64,000 nucleotides of DNA, taken from contig DWVY01000007.1 of NCBI GenBank assembly GCA_019119995.1, positions 51,387 to 115,386 on the forward strand, in the 5' to 3' direction. The DNA is from Candidatus Mediterraneibacter faecavium. GTDB lineage: Bacteria > Bacillota > Clostridia > Lachnospirales > Lachnospiraceae. The notes beneath the pieces are model-generated. The model searched no databases and was not told the origin of the DNA. It saw only the letters and a list, made by a program, of their open reading frames with translations. Positions 8,931 to 17,029 of the stretch are shown in pieces. The position numbers were made by a program, and so were the translations under genes. How positions within the stretch are numbered: the first letter of the stretch is position 1; the number at the start of each line of letters is the position of its first letter.

Positions 8931-9464
8931 ATGCAGTACATCAGTCATTACCGCTCACCTATCGGGAATATATTATTGGCTGCTGATGAGATTGGCTTGA
9001 CCGGTCTCTGGTTTGAGGGACAAAAATATTTTGCCCTTTATTTGGACAAGGAACATGAGGAAAAAGAAATTCCCATTTTTGAAAAAGTAAAAGAATGGCT
9101 TACGATTTATTTTTCGGGGAAAGAGCCGGACTTTACTGTACCGCTACATTTCACAGGCACAGACTTTCAGAATGAGGTATGGGAAATCCTCTGTACTATT
9201 CCATACGGCCAGACTATGACATACGGGGAAATTGCAAAGCAGATCGCCGTAAAGAAAGGATTGCCGCGTATGTCAGCACAGGCCGTAGGCGGCGCGGTGG
9301 GCCACAATGAAATCTCAATCATTGTTCCTTGTCACCGTGTTGTGGGGACAAATGGCAGCCTTACCGGATATGCAGGCGGTATAGAGAAAAAAGTGGAACT
9401 ATTGAAGTTGGAAAACGTGGATATGAAACAATTTTCTATCCCCGGGAAAGGGACAGCATTATGA
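8931..9464 (+). CDS. ogt: Methylated-DNA--protein-cysteine methyltransferase
   Basis: A 177-residue suicide enzyme that transfers O6-alkyl groups from guanine to its own cysteine. The active-site motif IIVPCHRVVG is intact (Cys near residue 134). The DNA-binding wing FQNEVWEILCTIPYGQTMTYGEIA and the downstream LTGYAGGIEKKVELL are also intact. The start at 8931 gives the normal family N-terminus (MQYISHYRSPIGNILLAA) and directly follows the ABM gene. The next gene overlaps its stop by four bases. Confidence 0.93.
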   Translation: MQYISHYRSPIGNILLAADEIGLTGLWFEGQKYFALYLDKEHEEKEIPIFEKVKEWLTIYFSGKEPDFTVPLHFTGTDFQNEVWEILCTIPYGQTMTYGEIAKQIAVKKGLPRMSAQAVGGAVGHNEISIIVPCHRVVGTNGSLTGYAGGIEKKVELLKLENVDMKQFSIPGKGTAL

Positions 9465-10237
9465 AACCAGCAAATCTGGAGGCAATCCAACATTCTTTTA
9501 CCATACAGGCGCCAAATTTTGAGAGCCAAACAGTCAATTTTTCCAAAGAGGAATACTTGAATTATACTATTTCCCGTGTTGCCCCTAAAGGGCAGGATAG
9601 CGTTTTAGAAGTAGCGGCCGGTACTTGTGCCTGCGGCCGGTCATTTGCGCCGCTGGTACAGAGTGTTGTATGTTTGGACGCTACCCCTTCGATGTTACAG
9701 ATTGGAAAGCAGGAAGCCGAGAAAAGCCACTTGAACAACATGACTTTTGTGAAGGGATATGCGGAGGAACTGCCTTTTCTGAACGACAGCTTTACGATTG
9801 TATTTTCCCGACTGGCTTTCCATCACTTTACAGATACCGATGTCGTATTTTCTGAAATGGTACGGGTATTGAAGCCTGGCGGCAAGCTGGTGATGATAGA
9901 CATGGAAGCCGCTGATGAAAAAATGCGCCAAACCGAAGATGAAATTGAAACGCTCCGCGATCCCTCTCACGTAAAGAATATGAGCAAAAACGAAATGCTG
10001 GAATTGTTTACGGCGCATAGCTTACAGATAGAACAATGTGAAACCACGGAAATCCAGCAAAAGCTGAATAACTGGCTTGCACTTACCAGAACGCCGGAAC
10101 CTATTCGACAGAAAATCACAGAACTCATGAAATCAGAACTTGCAGGAGAGGAAAAAACCGGATTTTCCCCTTATGTGGAGAATGGAAAAATTTGTTTTAA
10201 TCAAAAATGGCTGCTGCTGATTGGAAGAAAGCAGTAG
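9461..10237 (+). CDS. Class I SAM-dependent methyltransferase
   Basis: A 258-residue methyltransferase. Motif I is VLEVAAGTCACGRSFAP, followed by the acidic end of strand 2 (VVCLDATPSML), and then FSRLAFHHFTDTDVVFSEM and RVLKPGGKLVMIDM, typical of the UbiE/MenG-like Methyltransf_11 group. The substrate is unknown. Its ATG overlaps the ogt stop (ATGA), so it is the last gene of the repair operon. It could act on a small molecule as part of resistance to alkylating compounds, but that is inference from position only. Confidence 0.85.
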   Translation: MKPANLEAIQHSFTIQAPNFESQTVNFSKEEYLNYTISRVAPKGQDSVLEVAAGTCACGRSFAPLVQSVVCLDATPSMLQIGKQEAEKSHLNNMTFVKGYAEELPFLNDSFTIVFSRLAFHHFTDTDVVFSEMVRVLKPGGKLVMIDMEAADEKMRQTEDEIETLRDPSHVKNMSKNEMLELFTAHSLQIEQCETTEIQQKLNNWLALTRTPEPIRQKITELMKSELAGEEKTGFSPYVENGKICFNQKWLLLIGRKQ

Positions 10238-10432
10238 TAAAGCCAATCAAGCCAGCAGACGGTCAAGATGAACGGTGCGGAGGCATCCTTTATAAATCGA
10301 TACTGCTCCGTTTAAAATTGCACAAAAATCACCTCATATCTGTCTGCGCAAAACGCCCAAAATTAAATTTAAACTTACGAAAAATAAAATTCAGCGTTAA
10401 AATATAGGTATCAAGAATGTGGGAGGTATGAG

Positions 10433-10672
10433 ATGAAGAGGATTAAATCAGCGTGTATTACACAGACCTTGCATTTCCTTTTGAAAGAGGATTAGGACCA
10501 TGAGTACGCGGTCAAGGCAGTCGATGAAGAAGTAAAGAAATACAAGGAACATTTGGAGAAAAATCATACAAAATATAAAATTCTCTCAGAAGAACAACAG
10601 GCTGACGGCTCAGTTATTCTTGAGATAAAAAAACAGTACAATACATCTCCGGTCGGGAACTATCTGGATTGA
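10433..10672 (+). pseudogene. Small conserved protein gene with in-frame nonsense codon
   Basis: A GGGAGGTATGAG ribosome binding site precedes an ATG that opens an 80-codon frame. It reads MKRIKSACITQTLHFLLKED, then TAG (10493-10495), then continues without shift as DHEYAVKAVDEEVKKYKEH to a natural TGA. Frame and composition are continuous across the stop, so this is one gene inactivated by a single point mutation. The product is a small soluble protein of unknown function. It sits just upstream of a DUF2798 gene's own promoter. Confidence 0.7.
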
Positions 10673-10680
10673 TTTTTTGA

Positions 10681-10767
10681 TTGACAATATCAGAAAATTT
10701 TTGGTAGAATTAAGCAGTCAAACAGCGGACAGCGTAGAATTTTGATGTTTCTACGCTGTTTTTTTGT
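10681..10767 (+). promoter_or_regulatory. Promoter with immediate intrinsic terminator upstream of second DUF2798 gene
   Basis: TTGACA (10681-10686) and TAGAAT (10705-10710) are 18 bp apart. A perfect 11-bp stem follows: ACAGCGTAGAA (10729-10739) pairs with TTCTACGCTGT (10749-10759), then seven T. The coding start is about 100 bases further on, so the leader can terminate before the gene. This is the same architecture as at 5512-5603. Confidence 0.75.
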
Positions 10768-10867
10768 TTGTCATATTCCTGCCAAAACGTCTTGAATATT
10801 GGAAAGTCCTGTGCTGTCTGAACTGTTATTCTATTATACTTTTTAATTTTTAGGAGGATTGATAAAA

Positions 10868-11389
10868 ATGGATTTTTACATGAAATTACCGCGCAACAAA
10901 AAAGAATTTGCACTATTTATGGGGATTATTTCTATTATCTCTGTGAACATTATCGCACCGCTTATTACCTGTTTTGAAGCAGGATTTCATCTCTATGTAT
11001 GGCAGGACGTATTGACGGTTCTCCCGTTTATCTGGGTGAGCGTGATTGCGATTGTACTTATCACATATATACCGGCGGAAAAAATGACAGCTTTGATTGT
11101 GTCAAAAGGAGACAGTTTCCGTTCTCATATTGTGGTGAATATTTTATGTACCGTATTGATGATGTCTGTTTTTCTGACCGTAATCGGAACATGGATCGGA
11201 ACACGCTCGATCACTTTGGAACCGATACAGCTGTTTTTCTATAAGTGGCCCAGAAACTTTGCTATTTCCTTATTTGTTGAAATGTGTATTGCACAGCCAA
11301 TTGCCAGATTCGTACTTTTACAACTGCATACAAGACTTGATGCAAAAAAGGCAGTTGGGATAAATGAAGAGTGTGAGGAATTAGGTTAA
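10868..11389 (+). CDS. DUF2798-like integral membrane protein
   Basis: The 173-residue product has about four membrane segments (for example LFMGIISIISVNIIAPLITC and VVNILCTVLMMSVFLTVIG) in two similar halves, as in DUF2798 proteins. AGGAGG lies ten bases before ATG 10868. It is only loosely similar to the DUF2798 protein at 5.6 kb, so they look like diverged relatives rather than a recent duplication. Function is unknown. Confidence 0.75.
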   Translation: MDFYMKLPRNKKEFALFMGIISIISVNIIAPLITCFEAGFHLYVWQDVLTVLPFIWVSVIAIVLITYIPAEKMTALIVSKGDSFRSHIVVNILCTVLMMSVFLTVIGTWIGTRSITLEPIQLFFYKWPRNFAISLFVEMCIAQPIARFVLLQLHTRLDAKKAVGINEECEELG

Positions 11390-11461
11390 GGATTAGCCGG
11401 AAAGTGTTGTAAGATTTTTTCAACAACTGAAATAAATATTTGATGAAAAGGGCAGGAAGGA

Positions 11462-11719
11462 ATGGAACAAAGGAAGATCTATATTTCCGATATCTCGTCT
11501 GCGGTAGAGCTGGTTCGATTTTTCAGCTATACCGCTTATGACGCAGATTTGGAGACAGATAATACAAGAACAGATGTGAAGTCTATATTAGGCGTACTGG
11601 CAAATAATGTGGGAAAACATTCAACTTTAAAGCTATATAATGCACCGATAAATGAGGAATTGGATAGGTTTTTAATGAATTACAGAAGTGAGGAAACTGG
11701 ATATGCCGTACAAGATTGA
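11462..11719 (+). CDS. HPr-like small protein
   Basis: An 85-residue protein that resembles the HPr fold: DISSAVELVRFFSYTAYDADLE followed by DVKSILGVLANNVGK, matching the conserved D-x-K-S-I-x-G region of HPr-like proteins. The N-terminal HA(R) phosphorylation histidine is not visible, so a phosphotransfer role is doubtful. AGGAAGG precedes the start. It overlaps the next small reading frame by 17 bases. Confidence 0.6.
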   Translation: MEQRKIYISDISSAVELVRFFSYTAYDADLETDNTRTDVKSILGVLANNVGKHSTLKLYNAPINEELDRFLMNYRSEETGYAVQD

Positions 11720-12251
11720 GCCACGGAAGATTGAAAAAAATTGTATAGACTGTCTGTATCAGGAAAAGAGACGGTGCACATTAGACGAATGTTTTCTGGA
11801 AGTAGAGTTACGGAATGAAAAGGCCAGAAAAATATCTGCCGCCCGCGAAATAATCAAAAGGCGGAAAAAATGCGGCATTAATTTGGCCAGTACCAGTGGA
11901 TATTATGTTTCAATAATTGGTAATGTCACAGATATACTTGTTTTTACAAATCTATGCTATCAAGATTTTGATGTTGGAATAATGCAATCTAAGCACATTG
12001 CCATCAATGTCAATGTGCTTCAGATGGAATCTATCAAATTACAGACATTATTGTGTCTTTTTATATTCTTCTCCCCACGTCCACATAGCGTCCAAAATAG
12101 GTTTCAGGCTTTTTCCCAAATCCGTCAGAGAATATTCCACGCGAGGAGGAACTTCGGCATATACAGTGCGAGTAAGCAATCCGCTATTTTCCATATCCCG
12201 GAGCTGTGCGGTCAGCACCTTTTGAGATACACTCCCAATAGATTTCTTTAA
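11703..12251 (+). pseudogene. Small Cys-rich protein, probably truncated with read-through 3' end
   Basis: Residues 1 to about 58 (MPYKIEPRKIEKNCIDCLYQ and on through CTLDECF and a Lys/Arg-rich helix) look like a real zinc-knuckle-type small protein. After that the frame runs on through low-complexity sequence and antisense across the HxlR gene, which is not credible coding. I therefore read it as the 5' part of a gene whose 3' end has been replaced. No function can be assigned. Confidence 0.4.
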
Positions 12252-12371
12252 TTCTCCAAATCTCTTTGTCCCCGGCAGTAAATCACGCAAAATTAAAACT
12301 TTCCATTTATCACCAATTAATGTCAGTGTCGTTTCTACCGGACAGGCAGGTAACTCCTTAACTTCCTGCAT
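12048..12371 (-). CDS. HxlR family regulator
   Basis: A 107-residue MarR-like winged helix protein of the HxlR/YodB type: CPVETTLTLIGDKWKVLILRD, then FGELKKSIGSVSQKVLTAQL and the wing PRVEYSLTDLGKSL. ATG 12371 (MQEVKELPACPVE) is preferred because AGGAG lies ten bases upstream. The Cys near residue 10 is at the position used for redox or aldehyde sensing in YodB and HypR. It is divergent from the Sir2 remnant, with imperfect direct repeats between them. Confidence 0.88.
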   Translation of the reverse strand: MQEVKELPACPVETTLTLIGDKWKVLILRDLLPGTKRFGELKKSIGSVSQKVLTAQLRDMENSGLLTRTVYAEVPPRVEYSLTDLGKSLKPILDAMWTWGEEYKKTQ

Positions 12372-12401
12372 TTTATCACTTCTCCTCTCTTTAGTTTCCA
12401 T

Positions 12402-12570
12402 TTGGTGACTAAAGCGCTTTACTGCGCCTGCTTTACAAATGATCCTTACAATCCCAGTATAGTATTGGGGCTGGATAAAGTCAACTTATGTTTCCTCCAG
12501 GTAACTGTCCGATAGTATCTAATTGGTAACTACGGCACTTTATTGTGCGTACTTTACGATCATACCTCAT
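12402..12570. promoter_or_regulatory. Imperfect ~48-bp direct repeats between hxlR-like gene and Sir2 remnant
   Basis: The segments beginning TTGGTGACTAAAGCGCTTTA (12402) and TTGGTAACTACGGCACTTTA (12523) align over about 35-48 bp. Their shared core has inverted arms around CTTTA (GCGC/GCGC in the first, GCAC/GTGC in the second). One copy lies just upstream of each divergent start, which is what would be expected for HxlR operators. The assignment is inferred from position and repeat. Confidence 0.5.
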
Positions 12571-12605
12571 GTTAGTAAGATATAAATGCAGGGAGGTGCG
12601 TTGAA

Positions 12606-13323
12606 ATGACAGCAATAGAGGTTTTGCTGTATCTCCACCGGTGGATTTCATTTTCCAAATGAAAAGGCGGCGGAAATTGCAATTCAAACTGCCGATGCGA
12701 TCGTGGTCGGCGCAGGCGCGGGAAAGCCTTACAGCGATTTGCTGGAACTGGTAAAAGATAAAGATTATTTTGTCCTGCCCACCAATGTAGACCATCAGTT
12801 CCAGCTTGCCGGGTTTGATAAGAAGCGCCTGTTTTACACACAGGGAGACTATGGACTGTGGCAGTGTTCTAAGCCCTGCCACCAAAAAACCTACGACAAT
12901 GAAGAAATTGTCCGGCAAATGGTAGCTGAGCAAAAAGATATGAAAATCCCTACAGAGCTGATCCCCAAATGCCCTGTGTGCGGCGCTCCTATGACAATGA
13001 ATCTGCGTTGTGACATGACATTTGTTCAGGACGACGGCTGGTATGCCGCCTCCAACCGTTACGATGATTTCATCCGGCGGCACCAGGATCAGCATATTTT
13101 ATTTTTGGAACTGGGTGTGGGAGCTAATACTCCCGGCATCATCAAGTATCCATTCTGGCAGATGACAGCGAAGAATCCAAAGGCAGTCTATGCCTGTGTC
13201 AACTACGGGGAAGCCTACGCGCCTGGGGAAATTGCGGAGCGCTCGATCTGTATTAACGGGGATATTGGGATCTTATTAAAAAATTGCAGTGAAGCCAAAC
13301 AGCCGAAAAATATTCGTGCTTGA
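12606..13323 (+). pseudogene. Sir2-family protein gene with frameshift and internal deletion
   Basis: GGGAGG precedes ATG 12606, but that frame stops after about 17 codons. The Sir2-like reading resumes in another frame (GGFHFPNEKAAEIA) and continues to 13323. It reads ADAIVVGAGAG and then jumps directly to KPYSDLLELVKDKDYFVLPT. The segment that normally follows GAG (STSAG and about 70 more residues of the NAD site) is missing. The later part (TNVDHQFQLAGFD, CPVCGAPM) is well preserved. It is non-functional as an NAD-dependent deacylase or ADP-ribosyltransferase. Confidence 0.7.
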
Positions 13324-13434
13324 AGAAATGGAGATATGGAATCTTATGTAAGCGTGTCTGCGCATGACGGATCAGGTTAGCCCATATATTTTACAGAACA
13401 GAGTCTATAAGACTGTTTTGTGCAGGAGACATAT

Positions 13435-14373
13435 ATGAACCAGAAGATTGAGAACTTACTGAACCTTGCCTTTGAGGCGACGCCGGAGGAGCGGGAGCGC
13501 TCCGGGGAGCTGGACGTTGGCTATGATCCGGAAGAGCGGGAGTGGGAGCTGATCGTGAAATATTCCGGGAGTCTGGAACCGGTCAGGGATATCGCTGTGT
13601 CCGTGACGGAACTGCTGAACGGTTACGCGGTGGTCGTGATCCGCGAGGAACGGATTGAGGAACTGGCCGGCTTCCCTGAAGTAGAATTTATCGAAAAGCC
13701 GAAAAGCCTTTATTTTCAGGCGGACGTCGGACGGCAGGTGTCTTGCGTCGATGCGGTGCAGACGGCGCCCTATGATCTGTCCGGCAGGGGAGTCCTGATC
13801 GGGATCGTGGACAGCGGGATCGACTACGAGAATCCGGATTTCAGAAATGAGGACGGCACGACGAGGATCGCATACTTGTGGGATCAGTCAGTGTCAGGGA
13901 TCCCTCCGTCGGGATATGCCGCGGGCAGCGAGTTTACAAGAGAAGATATCAACGCGGCGCTGGAAAGAAACGATCCAGGCAGCTTTGCGGACCCGGACAG
14001 TACTCCGGACGGTACTTCAGACGGTGCTTCAGACGGTACTCCAGGCGGCATGCTGGTCGGAGGGGCAGGAGAAACAGGGACGGACCCGGACAGGATTTTA
14101 AGCCGTGATATAAGCGGGCATGGAACCGCTGTGGCAGGAATCGCGGCAGGAAACGGGCGGGGCAGCGAAGGGCGCAGATACCGCGGAGCGGCGCCGGAGT
14201 CGGAACTGATTATCGTGAAGATGAAAAGCCCGCAGCCGGGCTGCTTTCCCAGGACGACGGAGCTGATGACAGGTGTGGACTATGTGATCCGAAAGGCGCT
14301 CGAACTGAGGATGCCTGTGGCTGTCAATATCAGTTTCGGTAATACATACGGTTCTCATGAACCTTATAATTAA
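13435..14373 (+). pseudogene. Subtilisin-like (S8) protease, N-terminal half, copy 2, interrupted at attL 2
   Basis: ATG 13435 follows GCAGGAG. The prodomain (residues 1 to about 95) differs clearly from copy 1. From EVEFIEKPKSLYFQADVGRQ onward the two are nearly identical, including the Asp (VDSGIDYENPDF) and His (SGHGTAVAGIAAGN) regions and the repeat-rich insert. Coding stops at NISFGNTYGSH, where the element end begins (CATGA, 14356-14360). Joined at this codon to the segment at 38.24 kb it reads GSHDGTSLVERF and gives a protein of about 614 residues with a complete Asp/His/Ser triad. As it stands it is inactive. Confidence 0.88.
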
Positions 14374-14378
14374 GGGAA
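14356..14378. other. attL 2 of the 23.9-kb element
   Basis: Protease codons end in TCTCATGA and continue into ACCTTATAATTAAGGG, the element's left end. The right junction at 38232-38248 has TTATAAT, about ten bases, then CATGACGG. Joining the two element ends gives an imperfect palindrome with TTATAA arms either side of CATGA, as expected for a serine-recombinase attP. Confidence 0.85.
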
Positions 14379-14386
14379 AGATAAAG

Positions 14387-14430
14387 AAAACACTGATATT
14401 TCCTGCGTTTGCAGGCTGTATCAGTGTTTT
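14387..14430. terminator. Bidirectional hairpin at the element's left end
   Basis: AAAACACTGATA (14387-14398) pairs perfectly with TATCAGTGTTTT (14419-14430), with a smaller CCTGC/GCAGG stem inside the loop. It overlaps the stop of the minus-strand RHH gene and probably also shields the element from protease transcription. Confidence 0.75.
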
Positions 14431-14599
14431 ACTTTGTATCAGGATTGTTTGTTTCTTTGGTCTTGTAATACTCGGTCAAAATCATGTTGATCTGCTGGGA
14501 GCGTGTGCGAAAGTTCTCTTTCGCATCTTTATCAATCTCAACAACTAACTCTCTGGACAGGGTGGTATAAACCTGAATATTATTGGAACTGATAGCCAT
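14429..14599 (-). CDS. Small ribbon-helix-helix-type protein
   Basis: A 56-residue protein starting MAISSNNIQVYTTLSRELVV and ending with a charged tail. The beta strand followed by two helices (IQVYTTLSRELV, then RTRSQQINMILTEYY) fits an Arc/CopG-like fold. GGAGG lies a few bases before the ATG on the minus strand. It is the first gene inside the element's left end and points outward. It could be a DNA-binding accessory or excision factor, or simply control its own expression; there is no direct evidence for either. Confidence 0.7.
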   Translation of the reverse strand: MAISSNNIQVYTTLSRELVVEIDKDAKENFRTRSQQINMILTEYYKTKETNNPDTK

Positions 14600-14732
14600 A
14601 TGGATACCTCCGATTTGTTTTTTCCAAAGTTATTTTACCATATTTTCAATTTGGGAACAACGGCGGAAGAAATAAAAGAAACTAAACCAAAAACCGGCTT
14701 TTTTCAAGGTTTTCGATAGCACAGGTAAATGA

Positions 14733-14786
14733 GTACAATATAATGTGTGATAAACGATTGAAACACACAATATTTTGTGATAGAAT
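14733..14786 (+). promoter_or_regulatory. nrdDG promoter with two NrdR boxes
   Basis: Box 1 is GTACAATATAATGTGT (14733-14748) and box 2 is ACACAATATTTTGTGA (14765-14780). They are 32 bp apart, about three helical turns, as is typical of NrdR pairs. Box 2 exactly fills the 17-bp spacer between TTGAAA (14758-14763) and TAGAAT (14781-14786). This predicts repression by an NrdR encoded elsewhere, in response to dATP/ATP. Confidence 0.8.
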
Positions 14787-14853
14787 TAAAACCAGTCGAA
14801 CGCGTAAGACATACAGAAACATTGATTTTACTATAGAAAGAGAGGCGGATGGA

Positions 14854-17013
14854 GTGAAGATTATTAAGAGAAATGGTTCTGAAGAAGTATTTGATAATCA
14901 AAAAATAGTCAGGGCAGTGACAAAAGCGGATACGAAAGCAGAACACAGAAGTCTGACAGACGCTCAGATAGAAGATATTGCTGAGTTTGTGGAATTTAAA
15001 TGCAGCAGACTTAACCGTGCAGTATCGGTAGAAGAAATCCAGGATATGGTAGAAAATCAGATTATGGCGACAGGAGCTTTTGACCTGGCAAGAAGATATG
15101 TGAGATATCGCTATAAGCGTTCCCTTGTCCGTAAGGCAAACACAACAGATAACAGAATCCTTTCCTTGATCGAGTGCAACAATGAGGATGTAAAACAGGA
15201 AAACTCCAACAAGAATCCAGCAGTCAACAGTGTGCAGAGAGACTATATGGCTGGCGAAGTGAGCCGTGACCTGACGCAGAGGATGCTTCTCCCGGAGGAT
15301 ATCGTAGAGGCAGACCGTCAGGGAATTATTCATTTTCATGATTCCGATTACTATGCTCAGCATATGCACAACTGCGATCTGGTCAATCTGGAGGATATGC
15401 TGCAGAACGGTACAGTTATCAGCGGCACAATGATCGAGAAGCCGCACAGCTTTTCAACAGCATGTAATATAGCCACACAGATCATCGCCCAGGTTGCCAG
15501 CAATCAGTACGGTGGACAGAGCATCTCTCTTACTCATCTGGCTCCGTTCGTTCAGGTGTCAAGAGACAAGATTCGCACAGAAGTAGAAGCAGAGATGCGG
15601 ACGATCGGATTTGATTGCCCGCAGGATCGGCTCGATGAGATTGTGGAGAAGCGATTAAAAAAGGAAATCAACAAGGGCGTACAGACAATTGAATATCAGG
15701 TGATCACGCTGATGACGACGAACGGGCAGGCTCCTTTCCTGACAGTGTTCATGTATCTGAATGAAGCCGGAAGTGAGACGGAGAAAAAAGATCTTGCAAT
15801 GATCATCGAAGAAACGCTCAGGCAGCGTTATCAGGGCGTAAAGAATGAGGCGGGTGTCTGGGTGACTCCGGCATTTCCAAAGCTGATCTATGTACTGGAA
15901 GAAGATAATATAGATCCGGGAACGCCATACTATTATTTAACCGAGCTGGCAGCAAAATGTACGGCGAAACGACTGGTGCCGGATTATATTTCCGAGAAAA
16001 AGATGAAAGAACTTAAAGAAGGGAACTGTTTTCCTGTGATGGGGTGCAGGAGCGCATTAAGTCCGTGGAAAGATGAAAACGGCAAGTACAAATTTTACGG
16101 TCGGTTCAATCAGGGCGTGGTGACCATTAATCTGCCGGATGTGGCTTTGTCCTCGGGCGGGGACATGGAAAAGTTCTGGAAGATTTTTGATGAACGGCTG
16201 GATCTGTGTTACCGGGCGCTGATGTGCAGACATAACAGGCTGAAAGGGACGCTTTCAGATGCGGCTCCGATTCTCTGGCAGTATGGCGCACTGGCACGGC
16301 TGAACAAGGGAGAGACGATTGATAAACTGCTTTATGGCGGATATTCCACAATCTCTCTCGGATATGCAGGCCTTTATGAATGTGTAAAGTATATGACAGG
16401 TAAATCCCATACTGATCCGGAAGCAACACCCTTTGCGCTGGAAGTAATGAAACATATGAATGACGCCTGTGATAAATGGAAAGAAGAGACAAATATCGGA
16501 TTCAGCATTTACGGCTCCCCAATTGAAAGTACAACTTATAAATTCGCAAAATGTCTGCAGAAGAGATTCGGCATTGTACCGGGCGTGACGGATAAGAGTT
16601 ATATCACAAACAGTTATCATGTCCATGTGACTGAGGAGATTGATGCATTCTCCAAGCTGAAGTTCGAATCACAGTTTCAGGCGCTTTCTACAGGAGGTGC
16701 GATCAGTTATGTGGAAGTGCCGGATATGCAGGACAACATACCAGCCGTGCTCCAGGTAATGCGCTTTATTTACGATAATATCATGTATGCAGAACTGAAC
16801 ACAAAGAGCGACTACTGTCAGGTGTGCGGCTATGACGGGGAGATTCAGATTGTGACAACAGAGGATGGAAAACTTGTATGGGAGTGTCCGCACTGCGGAA
16901 ACCGGGATCAGGATAAGCTGAACGTGGCAAGGAGAACCTGCGGGTATATCGGCACGCAGTTCTGGAATCAGGGAAGGACACAGGAAATAAAGGAAAGGGT
17001 ACTGCATTTATAA
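14854..17013 (+). CDS. nrdD: Anaerobic (class III) ribonucleoside-triphosphate reductase
   Basis: A 719-residue glycyl radical enzyme that makes dNTPs from NTPs without oxygen. It has an N-terminal ATP-cone (IIKRNGSEEVFDNQKIVRAV, about residues 1-95), the ten-stranded barrel, and a C-terminal zinc site (CQVCGYDG and CPHCGN). The glycyl radical loop is RRTCGYIGTQ. I chose GTG 14854, which follows AAAGAGAGG and gives the standard MKIIKRNG N-terminus; the longer frame would start inside the promoter. It is paired with nrdG 16 bases downstream. Its place inside a mobile element is unusual but not unprecedented. Confidence 0.93.
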   Translation: MKIIKRNGSEEVFDNQKIVRAVTKADTKAEHRSLTDAQIEDIAEFVEFKCSRLNRAVSVEEIQDMVENQIMATGAFDLARRYVRYRYKRSLVRKANTTDNRILSLIECNNEDVKQENSNKNPAVNSVQRDYMAGEVSRDLTQRMLLPEDIVEADRQGIIHFHDSDYYAQHMHNCDLVNLEDMLQNGTVISGTMIEKPHSFSTACNIATQIIAQVASNQYGGQSISLTHLAPFVQVSRDKIRTEVEAEMRTIGFDCPQDRLDEIVEKRLKKEINKGVQTIEYQVITLMTTNGQAPFLTVFMYLNEAGSETEKKDLAMIIEETLRQRYQGVKNEAGVWVTPAFPKLIYVLEEDNIDPGTPYYYLTELAAKCTAKRLVPDYISEKKMKELKEGNCFPVMGCRSALSPWKDENGKYKFYGRFNQGVVTINLPDVALSSGGDMEKFWKIFDERLDLCYRALMCRHNRLKGTLSDAAPILWQYGALARLNKGETIDKLLYGGYSTISLGYAGLYECVKYMTGKSHTDPEATPFALEVMKHMNDACDKWKEETNIGFSIYGSPIESTTYKFAKCLQKRFGIVPGVTDKSYITNSYHVHVTEEIDAFSKLKFESQFQALSTGGAISYVEVPDMQDNIPAVLQVMRFIYDNIMYAELNTKSDYCQVCGYDGEIQIVTTEDGKLVWECPHCGNRDQDKLNVARRTCGYIGTQFWNQGRTQEIKERVLHL

Positions 17014-17029
17014 GAAAGCGGAACAGATT

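Larger units (their letters stand above)
5413..13434. mobile_element. Probable remnant island behind attL 1
   Basis: This AT-rich stretch starts with the same end sequence as the intact element at 14.36 kb, but has no recombinase, relaxase or clear right end. It contains an attenuated DUF2798 gene, a frameshifted YczE-like gene, an AraC regulator with an alkylation-repair operon, a nonsense-interrupted small gene, a second DUF2798 gene, HxlR and a deleted Sir2 gene. I infer an old integration that has lost its recombination module. The right boundary is undefined; it is set here at the start of protease copy 2. Confidence 0.45.

Noticed and set aside
14743..14853. Upstream extension of nrdD to the first ATG
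   Set aside because: The ATG lies inside the first NrdR box, upstream of the promoter; GTG 14854 gives the normal N-terminus.
14704..15447. Minus-strand 247-codon frame at the nrdD start
   Set aside because: It covers the nrdD promoter and ATP-cone; its Cys/His/Ile-rich product has no family features.
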